Source: Pseudo-nitzschia pungens (taxonomy: Eukaryota > Bacillariophyta > Bacillariophyceae > Bacillariales > Bacillariaceae). From it: 64,000 nucleotides of DNA. This document shows positions 1 through 11,129 of the stretch, piece by piece. The stretch lies in the NCBI GenBank assembly GCA_037355855.1, contig CM074765.1, positions 2,170,001-2,234,000 of the forward strand, in the 5' to 3' direction. A program made the position numbers and the translations under genes. Position 1 is the stretch's first letter. Every line of letters starts with the position of its first letter. Under the pieces are notes generated by a model. That model saw only the letters and a list, made by a program, of their open reading frames with translations. It made no database searches and had not been told where the DNA came from.

Positions 1-965
1 GCTCAGACCGATCCAAAGTGACGGCAACAATCAACCAACTAAAATAAACGATTCACTTATGGCAATTCAACTACTGAAGAATCAATTATAATGCAATAAA
101 AGATCTGGACGCAGATCGGTTCGGACGCGAACTAATTGCAAGGGTACAGACGCTTATGCCAAATGAATCAGTCAATCGAATCGAATCATATATCGATTTC
201 GATAAGGGTACAGACGCAAACAAAATAAAGGGTACAGCAGCAGCAATAACAAGGGCAACCTTGCTCCGGACAAATCAATAGTCCACAGGAAGCTCCTGAA
301 AATAATAAGAGCAATCCCACAAAATCCGAATTCAAAAACCCACAGAGGTGCTCTGGAGTTACAAAAATTCGAATCTCCAGTCGACTGCTGCAAATACACC
401 CAAACCAAAGACCGGCCCAAGTATCCGGCAAATCGCAATTGACCTTGAACGCAATTCAATACAACACTAACTATGCGTCCCCCTCTCTGCTTTTACATAT
501 AATTGCAGACAAACAGCACGAATAACACATCCAACGCAGCTCGGCTTTTCACCTACCTTAAACTCCTATTACAGGAGGTGTTTTTATGCCTACCAAGAGC
601 AACTGATTTCGACATCGATTTCAAAGCAACCGAATTTATACAATCAGCTCCACTACTCAAAGGGAGGTCCATCACAGTTGGGGGAGGAAAAGAATTTTCT
701 TCGACACTTTTTCTATTTTTACCATGTCTTTTCGACCCTTCTCCAACACAAGAAACAAATCTTCGATTTTCTGAGTATCATGAAGAACCTTCTTCAATCC
801 CAGTTCGATCTACATTACCATATATCTTCAGAATGTTCCGAATGGCATACATCATCATCTTCAACCGGTTCTCCGAACAAGCATATCTCTTTTCATCGAC
901 ACTACTCAACTCCGAACCTATTCTATTGAACCACATGCAAACTTCACCTAATCATTGGGGAACTA
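1..965. other. Unidentified repeat-derived DNA left of an LTR
   Basis: No gene is supported here. Positions about 225-420 resemble 25790-25985, part of the long 5' leader of the non-LTR element: both share a GGGTACAGCAGCA start and the block ACAGAGGTGCTCTGGAGTTA. This suggests a diverged relative of that leader. A 155-codon open frame at 503-970 has no recognisable domain and is probably chance. If the LTR at 966-1271 is the end of a larger LTR element, this stretch could be its interior, but no gag or pol similarity is visible. Confidence 0.4.
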
Positions 966-1271
966 TGTGACATGTTGACGTAAATGATTATTGAATCCCG
1001 CATACGTTCCAATATACAAGAATATATAAATAATATTCATGTACATATACTGAATATTATTCAAATATCAAGATAAACAAAGATTCCCATGAATCAACGA
1101 TTATTGATATTATGCCCACCGAATAATATATCATTATTCGATCGTTCATCCATACTCAAGGAATCATTCCCATCTCGTAAAGTATTCAACCATTCTCTTT
1201 CATAACACAATTTATTAATCATACATCTTTAAAATACTCCTATCATGTATTTTCTACCTTAACATGTAACA
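966..1271. repeat. LTR of an unclassified LTR retrotransposon (family shared with 43295-43633)
   Basis: The stretch starts TGTGACATGTTGACG and ends TTAACATGTAACA, so it has TG...CA ends. Along its length it matches the reverse complement of the solo LTR at 43295-43633. The five bases on each side (AACTA and AGGGG) do not match, so it is not a simple solo insertion. It may be the right end of an element whose other end lies left of the window. Gypsy pol begins at the very next base, so this LTR probably marks an insertion into that gypsy copy. Confidence 0.65.
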
Positions 1272-2124
1272 AGGGGAAACAATCCAAAGGCGACAGAAAT
1301 TCAAGTCCGCCACGGCACTGGACTTATCCCAAGGATATTACACCATTCCCATTTACAAGGAGAGCCAGAAGATTTGCTCTACCATTTTGCCATGGGGAAA
1401 ATATGCCTACAAGAGATTGGCAATGGGGATTGCTTGTGCCCCTGACATCTTCCAGTCCATCATGATGAACCTACTGGGGGATCTGGACTATGTTCTGGTC
1501 TATATTGATGATATTCTAATTATCCAGCAAGAGGGAGAATCTGAACAGAATCACCTCGACAAAATCGATACAGTCCTACAGAGGCTCGATGATGCTGGCT
1601 TTCGGGCCAATCTAAGGAAATCCTTCTTCATGCAAAAAGAAGTGGAATATCTGGGATTTCTGTTAACAACAGAGGGCATTCAGCCCCAGCCAAAGAAACT
1701 GGAGGCAATGAAGCGTCTGGAAGCCCCCAAGAACACCAAGCAACTCAAGATGTTTCTTGGAATGGTAAATTTCTACAGGGATATGTGGAAGCGGCGCTCC
1801 CACATCCTGGCCCCCCTCAATAAACTTGCAGGGAAAAAGGGCAAAATGAACTGGTACTGGGGTCCAGCAGAGCAGAAAGCTTTCATGGAGGCGAAGAGGA
1901 TGCTCGCCGAGGAAGCCAGACTCACATTCCCGGACTTTATAAAACCATTTCATCTCTACTCAGACGCCAGTGACAGGCAACTGGGAGCAACTGTATGCCA
2001 AGATGGCAAACCCCTTGGTTTCTACACAAGGAAACTGAACTCAGCACAGCTCAACTACACTGTCGGAGAAAAAGAACTCCTGGGTATAGTGGAAGGGCTA
2101 AAAGCATTCAAAGGAATTCTATGA
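1272..2124 (+). pseudogene. Gypsy copy 1 pol: RT and RNase H part, interrupted
   Basis: The reading frame gives a typical gypsy reverse transcriptase with catalytic VYIDDIL near 1500-1520. It is followed by the RT thumb and the RNase H start (HLYSDASDRQLG near 1950-1980). The N-terminal RT palm and the protease are absent. The frame ends at a TGA at 2122-2124, where copies 2 and 3 have CGA (Arg). This is a single C-to-T change at a CpG. The downstream frame resumes in phase at 2125, so the copy could not make a full Pol protein. Similarity to the other two copies is very high throughout. Confidence 0.85.
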
Positions 2125-2133
2125 GGCCAAGAT

Positions 2134-3591
2134 GTGATTATCCATACAGACCACCTTAACCTGCTCTACCAGCAGATGCCCACCCAAAGGATGGTCCGGT
2201 GGAGACTCCTCATGGAGGAGTTCCATCCGGTAGTCAAGCATGTTGCTGGCAAAGACAATGATGCGGCAGATGCACTGTCCCGACTGGACATCACTGATGA
2301 CCCGGCAGATACAGTGGAATGGCTACTACCAAATAAGCCCCTCACCTATGCGGATGAGGAAGAGCACCTCCGGCAACTCCTATTCCCACTTGGAGAATCA
2401 CCAGAAGAATTCCAAGGCAATAGTGCATTCCCACTTGCTCCGGACATGATCCAGTTCTACCAACAAAAGGACACAGAGATCAAGAGTGCTCTGGAAAAAG
2501 GCAACCGGCTAACCACCAAAGATGTGGAAGGCTACAGCCTAATCCACAAAGAAGGGAAGATTCTGATTCCGGACAAACTTAAGGAAAGAGTTATGGAATG
2601 GTACCACACCATGTTGGTCCATCCCGGAGAAAAGAGAATGGAGCAGAGCATACGCTCAGTGTTCACCTGGAAAGGACTTCGAAAGGACGTCCAGGACCTC
2701 TGTAAACACGGTCACACGTGCCATATGTTCAAAAAGAGTGGCCGGAAGAAGTATGGACTACTGCCGGAGAAAGCAGCTGAGGTTACCAAATGGCAGAGGG
2801 TCAATGTGGACCTCTGGGGACCTGCAACTGTCCACAATAAAAATGGTAAAGACTACCACATCCATGTTCTCACCATGGTGGACCCAGTGACCGGATGGTT
2901 TGAACTGGCTCACCTGAGGGACTCACCAAATGCAGCAGAAACCCAACGTTTGTTGGACAGTACCTGGCTCGCAAGATACCCCCGACCGAAAGAAATCGGA
3001 TTCGATGGTGGCAGCGAGTTCAAAGCAGAGTTCCAAGAGCTCTGTGACAACATGGGAATGAAAAGAAAGCCTAGTGGCGCTTGGAACCCCCAATCCAACG
3101 CTGTATTGGAAAGGATCCACCAAGTGCTGAAGGATTGCCTACTATCCTTTAACTTGGAGCAACGAGACCTCCATGAGAAGGACCCCTTCGAGGAGTTCAC
3201 CACCAAGGCAGCGTACGCTATCAGAAGCGCCATCCACACCACCCTGGGATACTCCCCAGCACAACTGGTGTTTGGAAGGGACATGTTTATGCCCGTGAAC
3301 TTCCCAGTGGATTGGGAAGCAATCCAAACAAGGAAACAGAAGAGTATCCACAAGAGCAATGTCCGGGAGAATCAGAAAAGGATTCCCCATATTTATAAGG
3401 AAGGAGACTATGTCACCCTGGAAAGGAAGGGCATTATTCCAAAACTATCCTTCCCATGGCAAGGACCTTACAAGGTGCTCAAGGCCCATGACAATGGAAC
3501 TGTAACTATTGAAACTGCTCCCTTTGTAACCGATCGGATTAACATTAGGAGAGTCCATCCCTATTATTGCAGGGATGCCATTAAATTGTAA
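2134..3591 (+). pseudogene. Gypsy copy 1 pol: RNase H end and integrase
   Basis: This continues pol after the nonsense codon: end of RNase H (DVIIHTDHLNLLY), then integrase. The integrase has an HHCC zinc-binding region, a DDE core (VDLWG, FDGGSEF and PQSNAVLERIH) and a C-terminal GPY module (WQGPYKVLKAHDNGTV). In the zinc-binding region copies 2 and 3 read CKHCHTCQMF, but this copy reads CKHGHTCHMF, so one zinc-ligand Cys is Gly. That, the upstream stop and the missing 5' half all mark an inactive copy. It ends 18 bases before the 3' LTR. Confidence 0.88.
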
Positions 3592-3609
3592 CAGTACCAT
3601 GGAGGAGCA

Positions 3610-3792
3610 TGCCGTGCACCGGAATACAGTCACGAGTCCATTCGGGACTGGGAATAAAAATACGATTAGCAAGTCTCCTATATTGCCGAATGACAGGAGA
3701 CTGTTGGAAAGCAATAGCAATAGACTAATCAATAGCTCTCACAATTTGCATATCACTACTATTCTAATCACTAGTAGACCCGGGGTATGGCA
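3610..3792 (+). repeat. 3' LTR of gypsy copy 1
   Basis: Starts TGCCGTGCACC and ends GGGGTATGGCA, the same termini as the 195 bp LTRs of copies 2 and 3 (short inverted repeat TGCC...GGCA). It is 183 bp long. Its middle part (about 3650-3715) is different from the other copies while the two ends are conserved. A purine-rich stretch (ATGGAGGAGCA) just upstream is a likely polypurine tract. Confidence 0.85.
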
Positions 3793-4468
3793 AGGGGTCT
3801 TTGGTACGGATACTATTCTCATTGCTTTCGCAAAGAGCGAGCCTTAAAGCTGTCTGCGTGAATGAATGACCGACAATGGCGGTCTGAGAAAAAGTTCCCA
3901 CCCTTCCCACCCTTGCGATGCACCTTTGCAACTGCTTCTAGCATGGGACGCATATGCGATCACACTTTCTCTCTAGCAGCTTTGTTAGCCCGCCAACCTA
4001 CCGTATGTCTAATAGTTAGTATACCTATACATAGGACCGCAGGTCCCATAGCTCCTAGGAGGGTTGGTCAACACGAGCAACACGACACCTTCAGACCGGT
4101 AAGATCTTAGTTGCTGACCAGACGAGACGGCGCCCGGGAATTGGGCGTAGCAGATTCGTACCTGTACGGGGTAAATTACCTAGTACCAGTACTGGACTCC
4201 GGACTCGAAGCGACAGTCAAAAAATACGAAGTACGAAGAAGTACCTCGTAAGATCTTACCGTACGTAGTAGAAGTACTAATAGTCTACGTTCTTAGGCCA
4301 TTCGTACCAGTATGAGGTACGAGGTACGACCTGTACATGTACGAATACAAGTAAACCTTACGTAAGCCTTACCGGTAAGGTTACGACCTTCCGGAATGCT
4401 GATTTTTGGTTGTTCTTTTCACGTGGTAAATTATTAGTTCACTTAGTCAAATTTTATTTGCCAACACC
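3793..4468. other. Intergenic DNA without a recognised gene
   Basis: No coding signal is supported. The segment 4140-4400 is dense in GTAC, TACCGG and ACCGGTA words, which makes many short palindromes. Similar composition recurs at 9715-10020 and in parts of the host intergenic DNA, so it looks like a genome-wide style of intergenic sequence and not a specific element. Confidence 0.5.
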
Positions 4469-4473
4469 ACTAC

Positions 4474-4716
4474 TGTTGAATAATCAGCGTTAAGGATGAA
4501 AATATGACCAAAATGACCGTCGAAGAATTGGCGATAAATGATAAAAACCAGCGATCGAGAATTTATGTGGCTGACATGATTGATGAAAAAATGAGTGGAT
4601 CACAATCCAATGTTTTTGTGACAAACAAAAAAATACTCACTTTTTAGTTTAATACAATTAGTACAATTATTGCATGTTACGACCGATTGTAGCCTTGTTC
4701 ATTAAGATTTACAAGA
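4474..4716 (+). repeat. 5' LTR of the 4.5-7.3 kb copia element
   Basis: Begins TGTTGAATAATCAGCG and ends GATTTACAAGA. It matches 7039-7285 almost throughout. The visible differences are CAGCG against TAGCG near the start and a small indel in the middle. The end is AGA and not the usual CA, but the 5 bp duplication fixes the boundary there. Confidence 0.9.
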
Positions 4717-4773
4717 TATTAAACCTAAAAGGTGTTGAAGAGAGGACTAATCTAACCAGTTTACAAAGAGATC

Positions 4774-4929
4774 ATGAGTACAAACAACAACAGTGACGAT
4801 GAGAAGAATGTCGAACAAGAGACAGATGAGGAGAGCCCAAAAGGGGAACAGAAACGAAAGAACGCTAAAAGCAGCAGAGCAGTCAGACCGGGACAAAATC
4901 CAGCTTCAAAGGAGAAACAAGCTCAATAA
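4774..4929 (+). pseudogene. Remnant of copia gag N-terminus
   Basis: An ATG at 4774 opens a 51-codon frame rich in Asn, Asp, Glu, Lys and Ser (MSTNNNSDDEKNV start), which ends at TAA 4927-4929. It lies where the polyprotein should start, about 57 bases after the 5' LTR. Coding similarity resumes in another frame immediately downstream, already in the RT-proximal region. I infer that a large internal deletion plus a frameshift joined the gag start to pol. Confidence 0.45.
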
Positions 4930-7048
4930 AGGATGATGTATTCGTGTTTCACCAGATACACAGCAAGCAATGGATGACCTCCAAGCAGAAGTTTATCAAC
5001 TATGCCGGAAAGACCTATGGCGGAAATGAGGAGACCAGTTTGGAGTTGCGAAAACTTACGGTGGTGACCATTGAGCCACCAACCCAACCAACATCAGATG
5101 AATTGGCAGCAATGACCGACTTTGAGAAGGAAATGGCAAAAGAACGTTCGAATCGGGGACAGCCATATACGTGGCGGAGATTTGAAGATGCTTTCACAAA
5201 CCTGGGAATCGATGAAAGGATTGAGCTCGTCCGGACAGGGGAAGAGCAACACAATTATCATCGGGCATTGTCTTTTCTGGCACAAGCAGACCAGAGAACA
5301 CGAGAGACAGTGACACACTATGTTATGAACCAATACGGCCTAAAAGAAGGACTAAAGCACTTTGGAGAGGAAGGAAAATCTGCCACAACGAAGGAGATGA
5401 AACAGATGTTGTCTCGCGAGGTATTTGAGGAGATTGAGTATGAGTCATTATCGAGCATGGATAAGAAACGCGCTCTCCCTATATTGCTATTCCTCACTCG
5501 AAAGCGAGACAGGACGGTGAAAGGCCGAGCCTGCGCTGATGGAAGAAAACAGCGAATCTGGATGAATAAGGAGGACACGAAATTGCCAACAGTTGCGACC
5601 GAAGCCCTGTTTTACCTTGTCATGATGTTTGCCTACAAGGGAAGAGACGTTGCTACGCTTGATTTACCAGGGTATTTCCTACAAACACCAATGGAAGGGA
5701 GACTGATTCTCCGTGTCGATGGGGATCTTGCACTTACACTTGTTGAGCTGGATAAAAAGCGCTGGTATAAGTACCTAAAGAAGGTCAAAGGGAAATGGGT
5801 GATATTTGTTAAGTGCAGTAAGGCAATATATGGTACCTTAAATGCTGCGCTATTATCATATAAGAAGTTGGTCGGACACCTGGACGAATGGGGATATAAA
5901 ATGAACCCCTACGACCACTGTGTATGGAATAAAAACATAAATGGCAAACAAATGACAGTGGCATTTCATGTGGATGATATGATGATTAGCCATGTTGACC
6001 CAGCGGAGGTGGACGGACTTATTGCCCAGCTAAGGGCAATATATGCAAAAACAGACCCAATGACCGAGAGAAGAGGAAAAACGCACGAGTACTTAGTAGG
6101 GATGTCCATAGACTTCAATACGCCAGGGGAAGTGAGAATTACGATGGATGACTATATCCAAAAGATGTTCAATGCCCTACCTAAGGACATGCAAGGAGAG
6201 AAGACCACAGCAGCGCCAGAGAACCTATTCCAAACAGGAGATACCTGATCGGACGGAGAAGATAGATGATGTAGCTAAAGACTATTTCCATACAACAACA
6301 GCACAGGCACTGTATTTGGGGAAGAGAGGGAGACCGGACCTTCAGACTGCTGTGGCATTCCTGTTTACGAGGGTGAGAGAGCCCGACAAATATGACTATC
6401 GGAAACTATCGCATCTGATGAAATACTTACAGGCAACAAAACACCTACCATTGATACTTAAATACAAGGGTGGTGAGGTATCCTTGTATATCGATGGCGC
6501 ACACGCAGTACATACAGACATGAGAGGACATGCCGGAGTCATGGTAACAGCTGGGAATGGTACAATATATGCATCTTCAACCAAGACAAAACTGAACACA
6601 ACTAGTTCTACCTGAAACTGAGGTGGTTGCGGTTGGAGAAAAGCTACCAAAACATATATGGTTCAGGTACTTCAGGGTTGCACAAGGTGGAAATGACACA
6701 GAGGACGTGTTGTACCAAGACAACCAAGCAGCAATGTTGTTAGAGAACAACGGACGGATGTCATGTGGAAAAGGGTCAAAGCATATCCACATACGATACT
6801 TCTTTATTACCGATAGAATCAAGAGAAAGGAGATACGTGTAAAACATTGTCCCACCAAGGAAATGATTGCTGATTATTATACCAAGCCTGTACAAGGAGG
6901 TTTATTCAGAAAGTTTAGAGACCTCATACTTGGTATTAAAGAAGACCAAATGGAAACATACAAGCAACAATACGATGAGACGATTAAGAAGTATGGACTG
7001 GCATCGACTATCGATAGCGACGCAAGTCCACAGGAGTGTGTTGAATAA
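4930..7048 (+). pseudogene. Copia pol remnant: RT and RNase H, frameshifted
   Basis: The open frame from about 4930 to 6248 carries a copia-type reverse transcriptase. Recognisable pieces are the linker before RT, DLPGYFLQTPMEG (RT motif with the first catalytic Asp) and AFHVDDMMIS (catalytic xVDD; copia usually has YVDD). A frame change near 6235-6245 leads into RNase H (LYIDGAHAVHTDMRGHAG). A second frame change near 6610-6623 leads to the end (DNQAAMLLENNG, then KHIHIRYFFITDR). The end matches the copia RNase H tail. At least three breaks make this a pseudogene. The 3' end overlaps the first bases of the 3' LTR. Confidence 0.88.
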
Positions 7049-7285
7049 TTAGCGTTAAGGATGAAAATATGACCAAAATGACCGTCGAAGAATTGGCGAT
7101 AAATGATTAAAACCAGCAAGGCATCGAGAATTTATGTGGCTGACATGATTGATGAAAAAATGAGTGGATCACAATCCAATGTTTTTGTGACAAACAAAAA
7201 AATACTCACTTTTTAGTTTAATACAATTAGTACAATTATTGCATGTTACGACCGATTGTAGCCTTGTTCATTAAGATTTACAAGA
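7039..7285 (+). repeat. 3' LTR of the 4.5-7.3 kb copia element
   Basis: Starts TGTTGAATAATTAGCG and ends GATTTACAAGA, then ACTAC duplication. It is nearly identical to the 5' LTR, with a few substitutions and a 4 bp length difference, so the insertion is not ancient. Confidence 0.9.
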
Positions 7286-7289
7286 ACTA

Positions 7290-7950
7290 CCGTACCCGTG
7301 AAAAACTAAAATGGATCATGTTTACCATAATGGATCAAGTCGAGTGACAGCATCTTCGCCTTTTGCAATATCTCCTTGCATACACCACCTCTATTCAAAG
7401 TAAAGACATCCTCTGTTAGCTAACACTCTACTCTACAATGCTCCATATTTACTTTCAAACAATCTTGCTTATTCTTCCCTTAGTAAGCTCCAGAATACAG
7501 AGATTGGGCCAAAAATTGTGTGTTTTTGAGTGACAGCATTGAGCCGGCATGGTTTTCCAGCTTGCGGGCAGTAAAAAGAACATGATAATAATATTATTAT
7601 GATTTATACCATATGGTACATACATACAAAGAACAACAATTTTCAGACGTCAAGATGCTGTCACTGGATTGTATGGTCACGTGTAGAAAATGTACCAGTG
7701 TCTACATTGACCATATTGGATCAATTTTTGGGAATTTTGCGACAAAACCACTAACTACAGGGGGCCAAAGCTATGGATGTAAGTTACCAATTTCAACATG
7801 AGTTGTTGCAAACAGTTGGTTTATAGTGTTTATGAACAGGTTGTAACTTTTGTTGAGGAGTTTCCTTTACTGGAAGGAGGTATTTGGTCAGATAGTGAGG
7901 CAACAATCTGTCACTCCAATGTGATCCATTTTAGTTTTTCACGGGTACCG
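7290..7950. mobile_element. MITE-like element with perfect terminal inverted repeats and TA flanks
   Basis: The stretch 7292-7318 (starts GTACCCGTGAAAAACTAAAA) is exactly the reverse complement of 7922-7948 over 27 bases. The repeat can be extended outward with one indel (CCGTACCC against CCGGTACCC), and the flanking dinucleotide is TA on both sides. This is typical of Tc1/mariner-type miniature elements. No transposase is encoded in the roughly 660 bp. Part of the left half is repeated at about 11130-11395, which shows the family is dispersed. The adjacent copia element inserted immediately at its left edge. Confidence 0.75.
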
Positions 7951-8593
7951 GTAATACGGTAATATTTCAGAATGAATATCCAGTGGACATACTTCTAGGA
8001 ATCCATCTGGACAAGCAACCCATACTGTTCCAAGAACCAGACAATCGTTATCTCCTATTCTGTTTGAGTCAAGAGTTCAGTGGAACTCTCAGCTTGCTTC
8101 TGTCGGCATCAGTATACGGTGGTGTGATCCTTCTTTTGGAAGTTAGCCCTGAGTAATAATGATATTGAAGAAAGGTAGGCACGGCATTACCATCAGACTA
8201 AAATCAAAGCATCATGTTCGTTATTTGTTACAACCACCATTCGATCATTTATTCATTTTTCCATATCAAAAATATTCTCAGTTTTCGTCAATGCTGAGAG
8301 GAAAAGATCATTTTGTTTTTCCCTCTTACACAAGCAATCGCTGATTGAATTCTGTTCGATCGGATACAAGTATGAATTTATGAATTCGGACAGTATTTAG
8401 TGAAACCCAATTGTCAAATATTCATTTCGGACGAAAGACGTAAGCATAAGTCTAATAGGTAGGTAACATCATATCAAGGTGCTTCGTCTCCTAATGAAAG
8501 GATCAATTTTGCTAAATTGGAGGAGCGACACACAGCAACCGCGAGTGATCTGGAATGCATTTTGCCCTTTCCTTTCTCCATCTAGCCGATCTA
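7951..8593. other. Region downstream of Psb32, no gene seen
   Basis: AT-rich DNA between the MITE-like element and the 3' end of Psb32. Only short open frames are present (for example 8159-8344) and none has a recognisable domain. The 3' UTR of Psb32 must lie in the right part, but no terminator or poly(A) signal can be assigned with confidence. Confidence 0.4.
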
Positions 8594-9531
8594 CTAGTTA
8601 AAGCCCAAGCTTCTAAGACTTTGACCTTGGTCTGGAGGACTCGTACAAAAACCATCTTCACTACGCAGACACGAAACAATAGCTTCGACAGCGTTTTCAA
8701 CGGCTACGTCAACGCCGTTTTCTTTGACAAAAAATGTCGTTCCATACTTTCCTGAGAGCCGGGTCCAAAACACGTTTGGCAGAGCGAATTTGACACCCTG
8801 CGAACCGGCAGAATCCAAGCACCAAGCGTAAGAAACGAAAACCAAATTAAGTTCCCAACACGGAAGCTGCACACTGGAAACGAAAACTTACATCTCCTAC
8901 GTTAAAGTTAAGAATGTTTCCGCGGCCCCCAAATTGATCGACTACCAATACGATGTACTTGTCGTCTTTTTGATCTTCCTTTCCCAGAGACCAGTAGTCT
9001 CGAATAGCCAGTCCTTTATGTTTCAAATCGTAGAGAGCAAATTAACGTCAAAGACAAAATTAGTGCGTCATGCTCAGTAAGCACAGTCTGCATCGCTTTG
9101 ATAGACTATCTCCTCACAAGCCTCATCCTTGATATTCAATTACCTGGAGTGTTAGGATAATTTTGACAAAGAACTCTTAATCGAAATCCAGTATCCTTTT
9201 CCAGATTCGCCATCATTTTATCTAGTCTCTTTGCCTGTCCCGAAGTCAGAAATTTCTCTGTCTGAATCACATTCAGACCTGGTTCCGATGGCAAAAGATC
9301 GGGTCGATTGACAGCTTCCAGTCGGGCTGTCGCCACTTGTGGAGCTACCACCGCCGGCAAAAGGGATGTAAGCATAGCGGATTGGACCACAGTTCGGCGT
9401 GACAGATCTCCATCTCGATTTGATCCGTTCAATGCGACTGAACACGTTCGTTGATGGGACACATCTGGTGAGACGTTGAAACAGTCAACAGCTGCGGCAA
9501 AGAAGAAAGGTAGGTAGTAATATTTCATCAT
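8594..9531 (-). CDS. psb32: Psb32/TLP18.3 family thylakoid lumen protein (three exons)
   Basis: Exons are 9531-9144, 9013-8892 and 8797-8594. Both introns are GT-AG, and the joins keep frame, giving about 237 residues. The protein has the TPM domain of TLP18.3/Psb32, a lumen protein linked to photosystem II repair: EKDTGFRLRVL, then NYPNTPGLAIRDYW across the first join, DDKYIVLVVDQFGGRGNILN, and FWTRLSGKYGTTFF in exon 3. Targeting is layered. A hydrophobic signal peptide (MMKYYYLPFFFAAAVDC) is followed by Phe at the likely +1 position, as in diatom plastid presequences. A twin-arginine signal comes next (SRRTVVQSAMLTSLLP, ending ATA). An upstream in-frame ATG at 9585 would put 18 residues before the signal peptide, so I chose the MM at 9531. 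Family and function are well supported; precise activity is inferred. Confidence 0.92.
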
Positions 9532-9585
9532 GATGTTAAAATTGCGGTAAGATCTTATGGCACTCTCTGCATTATCGCGTCGCAA

Positions 9586-11129
9586 TAGAAATCAATTTGT
9601 GCCAATCGAGATTCTACGTGTATCTAGACCTCAACGATAATCAGTGAGTTTGAGTGTGGTATCATTATCGATGACAGTGCCTCGTTTGTTTTTGGTGTGT
9701 TTCGTACCATCATCGTTCTGGGTACCGTAATTTACGAGTCAGGATCCAGATTACACGTAAATCTACCGTACCGGAAATACAAACAACAACAATACGAAGT
9801 AAGATTAATTACGAAATAAAAATAAAAAAACAAAATAATAGATCGGTCGGAGTCACTCCTGTTGACACGATGATTCAGAACTCAGTCAAGGATACGTACC
9901 GGTAAAAACCTTACCTGGTACCGGTACATCAATCAACAAGTACAAAAACATAATACTCGTACGGGTACTTTACTCATAACCTTACTTTCGTATCGGATAA
10001 TTTTACATGGTAAGATTACGCATTGTGCTTCCTGACACCAGATGATTCTTCAACAAATTTTGACTGAGACAAGGGATAAATGACGTACACGTATGCGTGA
10101 CTCATTATTTTCTTTTGCTTTTGAACGCACGGTACGAACGATAGTACGAAGTACAGGGTTTAGTTACTAAAGTCATTGTTGGTATCTTACATCGCGTCAG
10201 TCGATGATATTTACGCTAAGCCACCCGACCTGTCACAGCGTCCGTCGGTCTACCCTATTTTCGATCAAAAACGCTCACTTTTTTTTTGCTCTGATATGAT
10301 GTTGTAGTATTTGCAACAATAATAACAAAAGCATGTCTCTCTGTAACAAATAGACCACTTTACACTAAAAGATTGCTCTGAAAGTTGGAGGGATTGTCCT
10401 TCTTTATATAACAGAGCTGTTTGAAGCAGTCCGGTCCAAACTGATGGACAGGGGACCGAGATATTAATTTTTGCCATAGTTGTATTTGATTACAGATTTT
10501 CAAGGGTACTGTGGTCAGTGTATAGTCCGATTCTCAAAAACTGTTAATTGGATCAATCCAGAAATTGGAGGGGTTGTCCTTCTTGATATAATAGAGCTTT
10601 TCAAAGTGGCCCAGTCCAAATTGATGTAGCAGAGACTGAGATATTAATGTTTGCCATAGTTCGGATTTGTGGTTCAAAAAACAAGGAATTTCTGTGTTGC
10701 TTTGGCAGTCCGTTGCTCCCAAGCAGATGCTCCACTTGATCCAAACTTGCAGGTCTCCGTCCTCTAATAGTGTAGATATTGCAGCTGGAATGTGCTAATT
10801 AATTCGGCCTTGTTTATGGAGATAAGGGGGGTGTGACAGGTCTTGGTGCTGTGGTTGTTGCAATGGAGTTTTATTCGTAATTTTGAGCTCATTTTGTGGC
10901 TCGGTGTAAGAAAAGGTTAGGCGGGCAATATAAGGCATGTTGGGTATCATTTGAACCCTTGTGACCTTGCCATTTCAGTCCTAGGGTATAAAATAGTGTC
11001 CAAGCTGTGCTGTTAGAATGATTACAGGTAGTCAAAACAGTGGACCTTTGGCTTTTGCTCTGGCTCATAACCTGTCAAAAAACAGACAACTTTAGTTACT
11101 AAACCTCTACCATATTCTCAAAATAATTG
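9586..11129. other. Intergenic region with a diverged duplicated segment
   Basis: No gene is supported. The part 9700-10020 is rich in GTACCGGTAC-type words. Two related segments lie at about 10384-10478 and 10566-10662. Both run from TTGGAGGG through TTGTCCTTCTT and CCAGTCC or CGGTCC-like blocks to TTTGCCATAGTT, about 182 bases apart and clearly diverged. The rest shows no structure I can name. Confidence 0.5.

Larger units (their letters stand above)
1272..3792 (+). mobile_element. Ty3/gypsy retrotransposon copy 1, 3' part
   Basis: This is the 3' part of the gypsy family seen complete at 11434-31061. It begins abruptly in the RT domain and runs through RNase H and integrase to a 3' LTR at 3610-3792. 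Everything upstream (5' LTR, gag, protease, RT N-terminus) is missing, or displaced beyond the window by the LTR element at 966-1271. The LTR differs internally from the 195 bp LTRs of the other copies, so this copy is the most diverged of the three. Confidence 0.9.
4474..7285 (+). mobile_element. Ty1/copia retrotransposon, internally deleted, with both LTRs and target duplication
   Basis: Two direct repeats (4474-4716 and 7039-7285) bracket 2.3 kb of internal sequence. The bases outside are ACTAC on both sides (4469-4473 and 7286-7290), a 5 bp target site duplication. The interior keeps a short gag-like N-terminus, then RT and RNase H of copia type. Protease, integrase and most of gag are missing, and the remaining frame is broken several times. 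This is a non-autonomous, degenerate copy. Confidence 0.92.

Noticed and set aside
503..970. 155-codon plus-strand frame as a gene
   Set aside because: No domain, low-complexity composition, and it overlaps repeat-derived DNA next to an LTR.
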